From Cherax quadricarinatus (lineage: Eukaryota > Arthropoda > Malacostraca > Decapoda > Parastacidae), in contig NW_027195401.1 in the NCBI RefSeq assembly GCF_038502225.1, positions 37,501 through 101,500 of the forward strand: a stretch of 64,000 nucleotides of DNA. Direction: 5' to 3'. Each line of letters begins with the position of its first letter. Within the stretch, counting starts at the first letter, position 1. This document shows, in pieces, positions 30,784 through 42,611 of the stretch. The notes under the pieces were generated by a model. That model made no database searches, was not told the DNA's origin, and was given only the letters and a program-made list of their open reading frames with translations. The position numbers and the translations under genes were made by a program.

Positions 30784-31224
30784 CTAAGTTTTGCGCCTTG
30801 TTTCCATCTGTTTTAGGGACAAGAATTTAGGACATGTTTGTGGAATTTGTGATAAATGATTTTCTCTGAAGGATACTGGTTTCTTGGGAGAGCTTTTTTT
30901 AGGAGTATTCTTATTGCTAATTACTTTCTAGTATCAAGAGACGAAATTTACAGCTAATTCACTAATTTTAAATGAGCTTTGACGATGTTTCGCTATGTCA
31001 TGAACATTCATAACAGTCGCTCATCCGCCATCTCGAGATGGCATGGCTTCTTGTAACTACGATATGTAAACACTGGCTAAGGAAGATGGACATCTTTAGA
31101 TTTCCCTCATTACTTCACTTCTATTGAAGCTTCTCACACTTACCTTCAAAAATCGTAAGCGTGATAATTCCGAATAAATAAAAAAGATATTTATTTATTA
31201 AGTGTAATAAATTTATTTATTAAG
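30691..31224. other. Unassigned stretch
   Basis: No recognised gene after the end of the long frame. Confidence 0.4.
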
Positions 31225-31945
31225 TGAAACACGCAGTTTCCTTCTCTGACCCCTTTTCTTCTTTTCCTTATCCACATCTCTCTCCTCATCCCCATCCTGC
31301 TCTTTCTCCTCCCCCTATTCCTCCATGTTGTTCTCCCCTCCTTTCTCCACTCTCCCCTTTCTTGTCCTCCCCTCCCTCCTCATTCCCTTCCTTTTCCTTA
31401 TCCCTCTACTCCCCTCCTCTCTTTCATCTGCTCCTCCCTTTCAGTCTCTTTTATCTCTTCTAGTTTCTCTTATTTTTTTCTATATTCCTCCCTCAGTGCC
31501 TTCATCATCTTCCTTCATGTAACATTCACAAAAGATTGGGTAGAAGCATCTGGGGAAATATTCTCGCTCGTCAGCTCGTCTCCTTCATTCTCCTCTCACT
31601 ATAACCCTTGTACTTGAGTCTACTCGTCTTTCTTATATTACTGTCTACATCACGGATTTCTTTCCTTTCCATGTCTCTCTCTCCTTACCTCATTCTCACT
31701 TATAACATTTCAGTTTCTCTTTCTTCTCTCTTTCTTCACACTTCTCGAATCTCTTAAATTGACCTTTCTTAGCCTCTTCCCTTTCTCTCTTCACACTACT
31801 CCCTGTCTTGACTTAAATCACATATTTAATTCTTTCTCTAATTTATTGCTCTCAGGAACGCCCTTCCCTCCCATTCTATCTCATTTTTTCAATTTTTTTT
31901 ATACTATTTTCTTTGACCAGCGCTCTCTCTTTTAATGAAAATCCT
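31225..31945. repeat. Pyrimidine-rich (C/T) tract
   Basis: About 700 bp of strongly C+T-rich plus strand (CTTTCTCCTCCCCCTATTCC and similar). Frames in it are Pro/Ser/Leu-rich by composition only. Confidence 0.7.
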
Positions 31946-32094
31946 GGAAGTTATCATAGCCGTGGTAGCGAACATCAAAACATTTAGAGATCAATGCCAC
32001 TTTTGTCAGAAAGTTAATGAAATGTTTTCGACCTGACAGTAAACACACGAGGGTGTGAAGCAGACTGATTCCAGTGAATTGCGCTGCGCTGCAC

Positions 32095-32935
<841 letters not shown>

Positions 32936-33101
32936 TAAGTAAGTTTATTCTGGTGTTGCAACCCCTGAATGGGTTACAATGATTATTATGTATATATATA
33001 ATGTATATTATCTTTTCATATAATTTTATATTGCTTATATTTGCGATAATAGCTAAATCGTAAATATATTGCTTTATATTGTTATTTGACGTAGCTTATG
33101 T

Positions 33102-34196
33102 TGTTAGGATGTTACATATTACATATTGTTAGGATGTACATAATATGTGCTCAGTTCAAGTCTTGATTGTCAAACTACTGTAATTATCGCTTGTCGCTCG
33201 TTATACTGCCGGCTTCTGAGCTGTGCTGTCCACGGGGCTATCACGTGATCGAGGGTGGGGGGGGGTGTCCTCACCTCTCGTGAAGTATTCAGTCTGCTCG
33301 AGACTCGCTTGGTGGTTGGACAGTTTGTCTGTCTCATTATTCTTGTTAGTTCTGTAGAACTCTGTTCACAGAACATTGTATAGACTTAGTGATTTTCGAC
33401 GTTGTACTGAGGTTGTGTGTCACATAGACACTCTGAACATCTCAGGTCCTTAGCTATAGCTTCTGACCTAATTTTGTACTGGTTTCTGTGTATTGTCACA
33501 GTCGGGTTTTTCCTATGCTGAACTTAGATTCAGTAGTATGGGAGTTTTGTAACTTTTGTGGAGGATCTGCTGATGGTCCCTACTTAGTGTCGTTATATTA
33601 TCTCCTTGATCCTGATTGTGTCGCAGTCGCTTGTTATGTGGCTATTGGGCTTAGCATTCTTTTCATTGTTCAAACAGACTGTTCTGGTTTCCAGTCGGTC
33701 AAGAAGTTAGTTTATGTGAGGACTTTGTCAGTCACTTGTTTAAGTCTAGTCGAGTCGTGAGACATAGTGAACTACTTAGAGCATTTACATGCATACACAA
33801 ACTTACTTGTACATATTTGTAATATCTTATTAAATGTTAATGTACCAGACGGTACTTAAGAATTATAAATGTGATATGTGCTTTCAGCACAATAATATTG
33901 AACTCGAGAGATTGATCTTATTTTCATTACTGTGATTGATTTAATTTACTTTGATAATATACCTCTAGACTTAATAAATTTATTAAATTTTAATTTCTCT
34001 AGTTAGTAGCCTACCAGTTGTAATCCTGAAGCACTATTGAATAATACTGAATTTTAATGGATAATTGGACAAGGATACTGACTACTTGTTACGAAAACCC
34101 AGTAACAGGCTGGATGCTAGAAGGGCAGTCCTTTCTAGTATTCACTGGAGATTTCTAAGCTTTTAGAATCGCGTTTTTTGTAACATCTGGTTAACA
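33102..34196. mobile_element. Possible solo LTR
   Basis: The 1.1-kb segment starts TGTTAGGATGTTACA and ends TGTAACATCTGGTTAACA, so the ends are inverted versions of TGTTA..ATGTTACA with TG..CA borders. It separates two loci of the same minisatellite. I found no target duplication, and another TGTTAGGATG at about 33126 makes the left border uncertain. The 90-codon frame at 33488-33760 resembles nothing I know. Confidence 0.3.
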
Positions 34197-34309
34197 CAAA
34201 TACAGTTACATAGATTATCATACATAACAGCATATATGTAGATAACCTAGGATAACCCAAAAATGTCAGAGTGACTTATTTCCACTGGGGTCCATTGCTG
34301 CTCACACAC

Positions 34310-34650
34310 ACTTCCTCCTCGGTGCTGCAAACTCACTCTTCCCGGTGCTTCACACACACTACCCGGTGTTTCACACACTCTTCCTCCCCGGTGCTGCACA
34401 CACATTCTTCCTCCCCATTGCTGCACACACATTCTTCCTCCCCATTGCTGCACACACATTCTTCCTCCCCGGTGCTGAACACACACACACTCCTCCTCGG
34501 TGCTGCACACGCACTCTTCCTCCCCGGTGCTGCACACACACTCTTGCTCCCAGGTGCTTTACATACTTCCTTCCCTTTGCTGGACACTCTTCTTCCCCAG
34601 TGCTGCACACACTCTTTCTCACCGGTGCTGCACACTCTTCCTCCCATCTC
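34310..34650. repeat. Minisatellite, locus 2
   Basis: Units such as ATTCTTCCTCCCCGGTGCTG followed by CACACAC, the same family as 32095-32935. LINE A cuts it at 34657. Confidence 0.9.
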
Positions 34651-34656
34651 GCATCC

Positions 34657-35340
34657 TCGCATCTGCTAGAAAAATGACAGGATGGATAATGAGAACCTTC
34701 AAAACTAGGGAGGCCAAGCCCATGATGACACTCTTCAGGTCACTTGTTCTATCTAGGCTGGAATATTGCTGCACTCTAACAGCACCTTTCAAGGCAGGTG
34801 AAATTGCCGACCTAGAAAATGTACAGAGAACTTTCACGGCACTCATAACGGAGATAAAACACCTCAATTACTGGGAGCGCTTGAGGTTTCTAAACCTGTA
34901 TTCCCTGGAACGCAGGAGGGAGAGATACATGATTATATACACCTGGAAAATCCTAGAGGGACTAGTACCGAACTTGCACACGAAAATCACTCACTACGAA
35001 AGCAAAAGACTTGGCAGACGATGCACCATCCCCCCAATGAAAAGCAGGGGTGTCACTAGCACGTTAAGAGACCATACAATAAGTGTCAGGGGCCCGAGAC
35101 TGTTCAACTGCCTCCCAGCACACATAAGGGGGATTACCAACAGACCCCTGGCAGTCTTCAAGCTGGCACTGGACAAGCACCTAAAGTCAGTTCCTGATCA
35201 GCCGGGCTGTGGCTCGTACGTTGGTTTGCGTGCAGCCAGCAGCAACAGCCTGGTTGATCAGGCGCTGATCCACCAGGAGGCCTGGTCACAGACCGGGCCG
35301 CGGGGGCGTTGACCCCCGAAACTCTCTCCAGGTAAACTCC
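34657..35340 (+). mobile_element. LINE A copy 2, 3' 0.7 kb only
   Basis: The text is nearly identical to 22141-22830 of copy 1; by eye I count about four or five substitutions. The frame (34500-35312, of which the LINE part starts at SARKMTGWIMRTFK) is open to the same stop. It ends in the CTCCAGGTAAA repeats. It is inserted within the minisatellite. Confidence 0.9.
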
Positions 35341-35349
35341 AGGTAAACT

Positions 35350-35516
35350 CCAGTGCTGCACACTCTTCCTCCCCAGTGCTGGACACTCTTCCTCCCCAGT
35401 GCTGGACACTCTTCCTCCCCAGTGCTGGACACTCTTCCTCCCCAGTGCTGGACACTCTTCCTCCCCAGTGCTGGACACTCTTCCTCCCCAGTGCTGGACA
35501 CTCTTCCTTCCCTGTG
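35350..35516. repeat. Minisatellite, locus 2 continued (23-bp units)
   Basis: Seven near-perfect units CACTCTTCCTCCCCAGTGCT GGA. They are more homogeneous than the units left of the LINE. Confidence 0.95.
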
Positions 35517-35970
35517 CTTCATATACACACTTGTAATGTATTACAATAACATCCTTATGTATAGTTACAATGTCCAACTGTTGTATACTTTGACATTGTA
35601 TACAATCAGCCAGAGCCGTAATGCCTTTGTCTAGTTGTATAAGCTAGCTGTGTGTCGGGACGCCATACTTTAGCATCACCGAGCTGACAGTAGTACTGTG
35701 CGCTTTTATACCTAGATAAAACCATTACTCACCGCCTCCCTGACTACGTGATTTCATTAAAACCATTATACGCGTCACTGGCTAGTTGATGTCAAGAGTC
35801 CCTTTGAACTGCCGTGACCCCAGGCAGTGGTCAGTCAGTGAGTCAGTCGAGTTCAAGCGGTACATCAGACACACGTGCAGGTTCCGGCTACTCCCTAGTA
35901 AGTAGAAACCCAGCAATCGCCAGGTTTCTAATTACTACTTGTAGCTTTTTTGATAGGTTAGCACATTTTT
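35517..35970. other. Unassigned stretch
   Basis: A CAGTCAGTGAGTCAGTC-like run lies near 35829-35850. No gene recognised. Confidence 0.4.
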
Positions 35971-35974
35971 TTTC

Positions 35975-36640
35975 TCTGAAACCATGGTTGCCATTTTTCC
36001 TAGAGTGCCTGCTTTCTTAGTAATTTTGCCACTCCTTCGCCTTTCATTTGGAGAAAACCCAAACTTCGTTGGTCTGCCTTTTCTCTCCATGTCAGTTGTT
36101 GTCTCTGCCTCCACAAAGCTTTCTTTACTTCTTTAGATTTGTTTAACCTTCACTTTCAGTCTTGATTTAGCTTTTCTGCTATGTCATTCTCAAATTTCTG
36201 CTTAGCTTCTCTTCTTACGAGTAATTGCTTCTAGATCTACTGAATGTTTTTATTTTAACATCCTGTATTTTCTTTAGGTTTCCCATGCTCTGGAGCTCCT
36301 TTTCTTTGCTACTCTACATCTTTGAGAAACACTGGTTCTGTTTTTTCCGTATCTTTACCTTCTCTCCATTAGGCTATAAATTCTTACTCCCGCTTCTGGC
36401 ACTTCTCAGCTAAGCACGTCTAATTTTCTTCCCGTATATTTCCTTTGTTTCATTTTACTGCAGTCCTGTTAACTGCGTAGTTTCCTATAGTCTAAGTAAT
36501 CTATTTCCCTCTTCCTGTGCTCCTCTATTAATGTAATTTTCGAAGGTAGCAGAAATTCAAGATTGTCTGATTGTTGGATCCCGGGGGGCTCCCGAAGTTG
36601 ACTCTGTGAAAAGCTCTTACAACAAAAACCAACCCACTGA
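35975..36640 (-). pseudogene. Possible LINE linker relic
   Basis: The minus-strand text near 36220-35990 reads VRREAKQKFENDIAEK and then WRQRQQLTWREKADQRS. It resembles the linker between endonuclease and RT in LINEs, for example VRREAQMQYENDVAGK at about 46985. It is heavily mutated. Confidence 0.35.
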
Positions 36641-36887
36641 GCTCTCCGCTTTTTTCTGCCCTTTTCTCTTAATATTCCTTTCTTCAGTTTTTTGACATAG
36701 GTTAAATACTTAATGAAGTCTCATTTACTACCATTTTAAACTATGAAATGAATGGAAAAGCGTGATGCATCAGCACCAGACGACTGTTCAGTTTTGTGTA
36801 TGAGCTACTACTGTTACTTGTTCTAGCATGCAAAATGATGGAGAATATTTAAATAGGTTCAGATAAAAACTACTTTTACTTCCTCAA

Positions 36888-36966
36888 CCTTCTTTCGCCC
36901 CTCGACCAACTTTCGCCCCTCGACCAACTTTCGCCCCTCGACCAACTTTCGCCCCTCGACTTTCTT
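36888..36966. repeat. 18-bp tandem repeat, four units
   Basis: Four units of CTTTCGCCCCTCGACCAA. Degenerate CCCTCGACCTACTTT-like copies continue to about 37270. Confidence 0.85.
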
Positions 36967-37635
36967 TACTCATCGCCTTACTTTTACGTCCAACCTACTT
37001 TTACCCCTCGAATACCTTTCAATAATCGAGTTACTGTCTTCCATCTAGTTTTTTGCACCTTCTTTCAACCCTCGCTGGAGATATAACCCAAAAACTAGCA
37101 TAAACATACTTTCAATCCTCGAAATACCCTCATCCCTCGACCTACTTCCAGCCCTCAATCAAATTTCAATATACGACCTTCGCTCGACCTATTTTTACCT
37201 CACGATATACCTTCCTCCCTGAAATTTCAACCATCAATTTGCATCCTACTTTCTATGCTTGACCTGCTTTTACTTCTAACATGGTCACTTCTTTCCTACT
37301 GCTGCTTCGCTTACATTTTCTTTGCTTGGCAGCAAAACCGCACATTCAGCACAACCTCCTACACAATTTTTTCCCCAACTTGTCCCGCCGAGACCAGCTC
37401 AACCAGAACTTCCACTTCTTGAATAGGATTATTTCAAATCCAGTTCTCCTTCCGTCTTCGTCTCTCAGTACACAATAAAAATTCAAAGAAACTAGTGTTG
37501 AGTGCTGAGAAGGGTAGCTCACCTAAACCCGCGAGTCGTGTTTAGCTGAAGCCGCAAATTCAATCTTAAGTTGAAAGCTTCTTCGTTTCGATGGATCCAT
37601 CAGGGTTTACTCTGCTTTACCACACTCCCCATGTT
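36967..37635. other. Degenerate repeat tail and unassigned sequence
   Basis: To about 37270 the sequence still echoes the 18-bp repeat (CGACCTAC, CCCTCGA words). After that nothing is recognised. Confidence 0.4.
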
Positions 37636-37637
37636 CT

Positions 37638-37857
37638 CTCTCTCTCTCTCTCTCTTCCTCTCCTGCAAATACACATACAGACGCCTACCCTCTGCTCGCT
37701 CGCTCTCAGTCTCTCCTGCTCTCTCCATCTTTTTTCTGGCTCCCTCTATCCCATTCACTTTCCCATGGTCTCTCCCTTTATTCTCTGCTCTTTCTTTCAC
37801 ACTTTTATCTTGCTCTCTTTCTCTTTCTTTTCTCACTTTCCTTTTCATGATTTCCAT

Positions 37858-37918
<61 letters not shown>

Positions 37919-37920
37919 TC
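37638..37920. repeat. (CT)n microsatellites
   Basis: Pure CT runs at about 37638-37654 and 37860-37914, with C/T-rich text between. Serine/leucine and arginine/glutamate frames here are compositional. Confidence 0.9.
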
Positions 37921-38189
37921 CACTTTGAATAAATGAACTTTTTTTAGATCATGTTTGTAGATTTAGGAAATAATTAGTCTAAATCTCAACTCCAAATAAA
38001 TACTGACTATTTAGCTTTATTCAAGATTTTCTTAAACTTTCTGACCTTAATGAATGTGTGTCTTGGGTTTAATAAGTTCTTCTCACTGTTTTATTTCGAA
38101 ACTTAGACATTATGTAAACCAGTAGTACTTGTGTTCTTCTGACCTCTTGCTTTGCTAAACACTCACGAGACTAAACCCCACCAACAAAT

Positions 38190-38585
38190 CTTGCAAACAA
38201 GTTGGGCAGGTAGCTTACAGCACTTAGATGCATTTCATATCTGCTTGACAGAAGAAGTTGTAAGATTCTGTATGTGGTTCAAGTACGCAAACGCCTTGAG
38301 TATGCTGCACTTTCTTGGACTGCCTGCCCCCCCCCCCCTTCCCTCCCCATCTCATCTGCGGCTTCTTGTAAGAATAGAAAACAGAGCAAGATGGCTTATC
38401 TCTCGCCAGGAACCAGTCTGGAAACATCTGTCATTTCAACACAAGTACAACACTGAAGTTATGTGGATGGCCTTACTGTTATGTTCAAGGCAAAGTACCA
38501 CTTCTACGCAACAAGACGGGCAGCAAACAGCTACTTCACTCTGGCTGTACCCTTCTCCAGAACATCACTTCATCTGACATCATTT
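38190..38585 (+). pseudogene. LINE C-terminal relic (family of 44940-45840)
   Basis: Plus-strand text reads CKILYVVQVRKRLEYAALSW, then after a frameshift HLRLLVRIENRARWLISRQE and TATSLWLYPSPEHHF. It matches residue by residue the minus-strand LINE at 45411-44995 (VENRARRLISRLDPS, TSLWLYPSPEHHS). Confidence 0.7.
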
Positions 38586-39060
38586 ATTCCTAAGATACTC
38601 GAGTCTAAAACATTCTCGTGCAGCAAAATATCACCGAAATCAGTTAACGATAGGAAATCGTTACCCTGCAAATGGATCCAACTTCACCCTGCTCCCTATA
38701 TGTATATCTCATAATAAAAAAGCATTAAAATGAGCTGATATACATAACAGTTCTTAGCTTGAAAATAAAGCTAAGAACTCGAACTTTGTAAAAACCCTTT
38801 ATAAAAGAAATATTTCTTGCACACGGTTGATACACACGAGACTTACACAAATGTTAACAAATACCGCTGCTGTTTGGTGCTTTAGCCTGGTGTGGAGGCA
38901 TTCAGTTTTTTATGGATAAATTTTATACGTTTAAAAAAAATTTGCTAAGGAAAAAATGCTTTTCATAGTGAGATGAGCCGCATGTTTTTTACAAACAAAT
39001 AAAAAATCTTTTCAGGGATTAATATCTATAATTAAAAAAAATGCAAAGGATTAAAAAAAA
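38586..39060. other. Unassigned AT-rich stretch
   Basis: Poly-A rich near 38930-39065. Nothing recognised. Confidence 0.4.
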
Positions 39061-39065
39061 AAAAA

Positions 39066-39178
39066 ACATACCACGAGTGGGGATAGAACCCGCGATCAGA
39101 GAGTCTCAAAACTCCAGACCGTCGCGTTAACCACTGGACCAACTAGGTATATTTCTGCACCTTCCTATGGTGTAGAAA
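39066..39178 (-). mobile_element. tRNA-derived SINE, minus copy of inverted pair
   Basis: Reverse complement of a tRNA-like head: CGCGTTAACCACTGGACCA corresponds to box A (TGGTCCAGTGG), and GGGGATAGAACCCGCGATC to box B. Confidence 0.7.
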
Positions 39179-39179
39179 T

Positions 39180-39335
39180 ATACCTAGTTGGACGAATCTT
39201 ATTATGGCTAGCTGGTCCAGTGGCTAACGCGACGGTCTGGAGTTTTGAGACACTCTGATCGTGGGTTCTATCCCCACCCGTGGTATGGTTTGTTTGCAAT
39301 CGTGTCATTACGATTTCGTGAGTCAATGCAAGTGA
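39180..39335 (+). mobile_element. tRNA-derived SINE, plus copy
   Basis: Box A-like TGGTCCAGTGGCTAACGCG and box B-like GTGGGTTCTATCCCCACCC at tRNA spacing. The tail is GTTTGCAATCGTGTCATTAC then GATTTCGTGAGTC. It forms a ~220-bp inverted repeat with 39066-39178. A third copy is at 50425-50570. Confidence 0.75.
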
Positions 39336-40400
39336 TTAATTGTAAATGATTATATGGAAGTCCTTTAGAGATACCATTCTAAAAGTTTAGCGAAAACGAA
39401 AATTACTAACAAACTTAAGACAAACTTGTCTCTACGATAAATGTGCCCAACAATTTCAGTCAAGTTCATTCAGCAAATCCTTTGGCCTTAATGAATACGT
39501 ATGTTGACTTGGGTGTCCTCATTCCACTGTGTAAATAGAAAACACAACAGATTTGTAATAAAAAAAATAGAGGACACTGCTTCATTTTAATTTAATAATT
39601 ATGTACTGCAGTATAAATAATATTTCTCTACTTCTACAAATCTCTTATACCGAATATATAAAAAAAATAATGAAAAATCCACAGTAAATGGAATCGAATG
39701 ATGATTTCATGGATACTTTGAAGCATGGCAAGACATACAGAAAGATAACGTACCCTTTATTCCTCCCAGAAAGGTAAGTCATTAGATTATTCTAATGCAC
39801 AAAGCTCCCTCATGTATTTTCATGAAATATAAAGAAAATATTGCTTGATAACAAGAAGCCTTTTAAGCACACTTGATCTTACTATCCATAAAGTACCGAA
39901 TATTAAACAACGTAAAATTATAATTTAAAAAAGGAAAATTTGTGATTCGAAAAAAAAGTGAAGTATGCGGTCACAAGTATAATTCTCAGTTGACGACTAA
40001 GTAAAAGAGATGTAATAACTGATATATTTCTAAAAGGTCATAAACGAGGATTTCTCTGGGCTAACAATGAAGAGAAAATTTAGATTTTCAAAATATTTCA
40101 TCATAAACAGTGGCATATACCAGGAATGAAGTCAATGAAGGAACAATAAATGCTTAAGTCAACTAAAATTAGGAAATGAAAAATTGGGATGGGCGTTGTG
40201 GGAACTTGTGAGATTCCCACTCTGGCAATAACTGTTGACACAGATAATACAAGACTCCTTCGTCCTGCCCTCATAAGCACCCCTTGACTGGCACTTACTT
40301 GTAAAGGGTTAACTGACCTGCAGGAAATCCTGGATTTTCCCATGCACAAATTAGATCAGACTTTATATAGAGTCTGCTCTATCTAGTAATCCCACGAATC
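39336..40400. other. Unassigned stretch
   Basis: AT-rich; the 82-codon minus frame at 40101-40349 is not recognised. Confidence 0.35.
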
Positions 40401-40404
40401 TACA

Positions 40405-40476
40405 AGGCTATTGATGTCTAATACCCTCGTGGGTTTAACGCTTGGTTTTCATTATAATAATATTGACTTCTAATGA
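40405..40476 (+). mobile_element. Short SINE-like repeat with TAA tail, copy 2
   Basis: CTAATACCCTCGTGGGTTTA, ACGCTTGG and an ATTATAATAATATT tail. It resembles 12690-12785. Confidence 0.4.
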
Positions 40477-41030
40477 CTTCTTTCTCTTGGATGCCACGGG
40501 CTTGGAGGAATGGTTTTCGTAACAGTTAACATTTATTAGCAAACCCAGTATGCATTCTAGCAGTCCATATATTCCTTGGGGTTTTCGTCACTATTATCTA
40601 TATACACAGGATATCACTAGCTTCTAGCGTAATATTCAAGGGATGATTATTCAGCAATCCTGGCTGCTGTTGAGCTTGGTTTGGGCTCTTAGCCCGCTCT
40701 TAACTGTCAGCTTAACTATTCCCATGTTTAATCCAGTAATTGGTAGCCACCTACATCGAGTAAATACTGAAATAATTTCAGAAATGGGTCTGGTCCTGAG
40801 GCTGCAAACACGGTCCATTGGGAAGGCCTCTTCCTTTTTCCACTGGCTGCTAGATGAATTTTTTTTGAAAGAGCATCGGATACTAAGGTGGGAGCACCTG
40901 AGAGTTATCCCGACTATTGTTGATGCCAGAAGAACACTCATACATTCACTAACCAGACTCATTTCCCTGGCTCAAGTAAAGGCAAGGAGGTTAATATTAT
41001 ATTACCTAATATAACATGCCTAAGACTGAA
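40477..41030. other. Unassigned stretch
   Basis: Two opposed frames of 123 and 103 codons (40643-41014 and 40962-40651) occupy the same bases; neither is recognised. Confidence 0.35.
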
Positions 41031-41140
41031 GATTGAGAAACTTACGCAACATATGAGAATCTTTATTGAAGAAAAGTTTCGCCACACAGTGGCTTCATCA
41101 ATCCAATACAATGCTCCAAACTTCAGAACACCCGTGACTT
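41030..41140 (-). repeat. Family 2 arm (hammerhead-like motif)
   Basis: Reverse complement gives TTGATGAAGCCACTGTGTGG then CGAAACTTTTCTTC. Here the core strand reads TTGATGA, nearest to the hammerhead CTGATGA, with hairpin GCCAC/GTGGC. Only one arm is evident. Confidence 0.6.
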
Positions 41141-41375
41141 AACCTGACTTCTCATTTTTTCTTTTTCTTCTTCTCCCTCTTCCCCTTTCCTCTTTCCTTT
41201 TTCTCCTCTGGGTTGTCTTTCTCTCTTCTCTCCCGTGTTTCTGTTCCTTCTTCATTTATTTCACCACTTTCCCTTTCACGCTCCTCTGTGCACTTGCTCT
41301 CCCTCTGTGGGCACCTAGCTCCCTTGCAGTGCTCCCCTTCCTTTGTATTTGACTAGCTCGTCCTCCTTATTCCCC

Positions 41376-41431
41376 ACTTCTACCACTACCACTACTACTA
41401 CCTCTTCTACTACTACTACTACTACTACTAC
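41376..41431. repeat. (CTA)n / (ACT)n microsatellite, left part
   Basis: Trinucleotide repeats continue at 41590-41618 after an inserted palindromic element. Confidence 0.9.
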
Positions 41432-41592
41432 TGATGAAATTAAGACACATGTGCGGCGTCTGGGTGTCTTTGTTGTGGACGTTTCGCCATCCAGTGGCTG
41501 GCTGGATGGCGAAACGTCTACGATAGGGATGCCCGGGTGTTGCGCATGTGTCTTAATTTCATCTTGTCGGTATTATATACCATTCTTGTACT
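41432..41592 (+). mobile_element. Palindromic element (family 2/5) inside a CTA microsatellite
   Basis: Inverted arms: GAAATTAAGACACATGTGCG and GACGTTTCGCCATCCAGTG at the left, GGATGGCGAAACGTCTACG and GCATGTGTCTTAATTTC at the right. The tail CTTGTCGGTATTATATACC is on the right only. CTA/ACT repeats flank both sides, so it inserted into the microsatellite. Confidence 0.8.
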
Positions 41593-41672
41593 ACTACTAC
41601 TACTACTACTACCATCACCACCACCACCACCTCTTCCTGCCTATATATAGCCGTCCTGCTCCACTTCTGGTT

Positions 41673-41800
41673 AGTGTGACTTTGTAAATGGTCCAAGTCG
41701 GACCGAAACGTCGTCGTAAGCTTCTCTCTTTTATGTGCGGGTTACTTGTGTATCGTTCCAGTCACGGTATTGAGCCTTTTTTGTGTTATTTAGGAGTTTG
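41673..41800 (+). repeat. Palindrome family 4, single arm
   Basis: GACTTTGTAAATGGTCCAAG then TCGGACCGAAACGTCGTCGT, AAGCTTCTCTC and GTTCCAGTCACGGTATTGAG. Hairpin GGTCC/GGACC lies directly before GAAACG. Confidence 0.7.
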
Positions 41801-41814
41801 TGGTAATTAGTCTC

Positions 41815-42022
41815 AGCCGGGAGTCGATGTGTTTAGTCCATCAATCTTGTAGAAAGTACAGCATAGCCCCGTAGAAGTGGCTTATATACTGTAGCCAGGT
41901 GAGGCGAAGCAGGAGGAGGCGGGATCAGAGTGGAACCATCCAGTAGTCTAAGTAGGTCTTCGTCCAAAGGATCTTGATACAAAGAATTCTTCAACACTTG
42001 TCCAACCTTTGGACGAGGACCT
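41815..42022. repeat. Family 2 internal region and a 22-bp inverted repeat
   Basis: GAGTCGATGTGTTTAGTCCA near 41822 matches the body of the 52206 palindrome. A separate inverted repeat (TAAGTAGGTCTTCGTCCAAA at 41949 and its complement ending at 42026) has one mismatch and a ~35-nt loop. Confidence 0.55.
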
Positions 42023-42100
42023 ACTTAGAGTCTAGAGGTCTAGCTTGCCGGTTCTGATAGTCTTTACACCCTTCATTTTAACTTTAACCTCTCTCACATG

Positions 42101-42379
42101 TCACCTTGTCGGAGTGGCTCTGCACATCCTCACTCTTCTCTTTTGGTGTGCCACATAAAAATGTTTTTTCACGATGGCTGAGGGTTCGTCACTCCCTACC
42201 TGGTTTGGCTTGCCTGGCGGTCCATTATATGTTCCAATACTCATCATTACCATGGCCCTTGCTATCAAGGTTATGGCTTCTCCCCTCCCTGGCATTGCAG
42301 GGAATTCATGTGGAATCTTGCCACTAATAATGCATTTAATACCCTTTACCGGGCAGACCCGAGTGTAGGCGGTCCTCAT
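42101..42379 (-). CDS. Unrecognised 92-codon frame, possible host gene
   Basis: The frame begins MRTAYTRVCPVKGIKCIISG and ends RKRVRMCRATPTR-like basic text. I recognise no family. It starts about 230 bp from the plus-strand gene at 42612, with CCAAT boxes in between, so a shared divergent promoter is conceivable. The opposite strand has a 64-codon frame (42174-42368) with a hydrophobic stretch (YVPILIITMALAIKVMA). At most one is likely real, and both may be chance. Confidence 0.2.
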   Translation of the reverse strand: MRTAYTRVCPVKGIKCIISGKIPHEFPAMPGRGEAITLIARAMVMMSIGTYNGPPGKPNQVGSDEPSAIVKKHFYVAHQKRRVRMCRATPTR

Positions 42380-42444
42380 AGCGTGGTTTTTTGCGCACGT
42401 CCTACAACTCCCGCCGCGTATCTAGGTTCCCATTCTCTATTTCT

Positions 42445-42600
42445 GACCAATCACAGACCTTCCCTGAGTCGCCCAGGCTGAGCGGTGATGGCGGCTGCTC
42501 GCTTCCCATTGGTCGAGACAGCAGAATGTAAACACTTCTACCTTGCCGGCGCCAAAACTCGTGTTTCTCGGTATAGTGCTCCTTATATACTGAAGCATTT
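42445..42600. promoter_or_regulatory. Candidate promoter with two CCAAT boxes
   Basis: GACCAATCACAG at 42446-42457 and the inverted form CCCATTGGTCG at 42507-42517 lie in a locally GC-rich stretch with CpGs (CCGCCGCG, GCCGGCGCC). TATATA occurs at about 42584, roughly 25 bp before the ATG at 42612. No other part of the window has this combination. Confidence 0.45.
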
Positions 42601-42611
42601 CACCCAATACA

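Noticed and set aside
33488..33760. 90-codon frame inside the possible solo LTR
   Set aside because: Hydrophobic, Cys-containing text without recognisable domain or context.
34333..34662. Cys/Gly-rich minus-strand frames
   Set aside because: Translation of the minisatellite; the same pattern appears in other frames and at 35158-35577.
37571..37936. Ser/Leu- and Arg/Glu-rich frames
   Set aside because: Produced by CT dinucleotide repeats.
39180..39270. Functional tRNA gene at the SINE head
   Set aside because: Box A and B are recognisable but arms do not pair fully and the tail is SINE-like; copies are inverted and dispersed.
40643..41014. 123-codon plus frame and overlapping 103-codon minus frame
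   Set aside because: Mutually exclusive frames in unassigned sequence, with no domain that I recognise.
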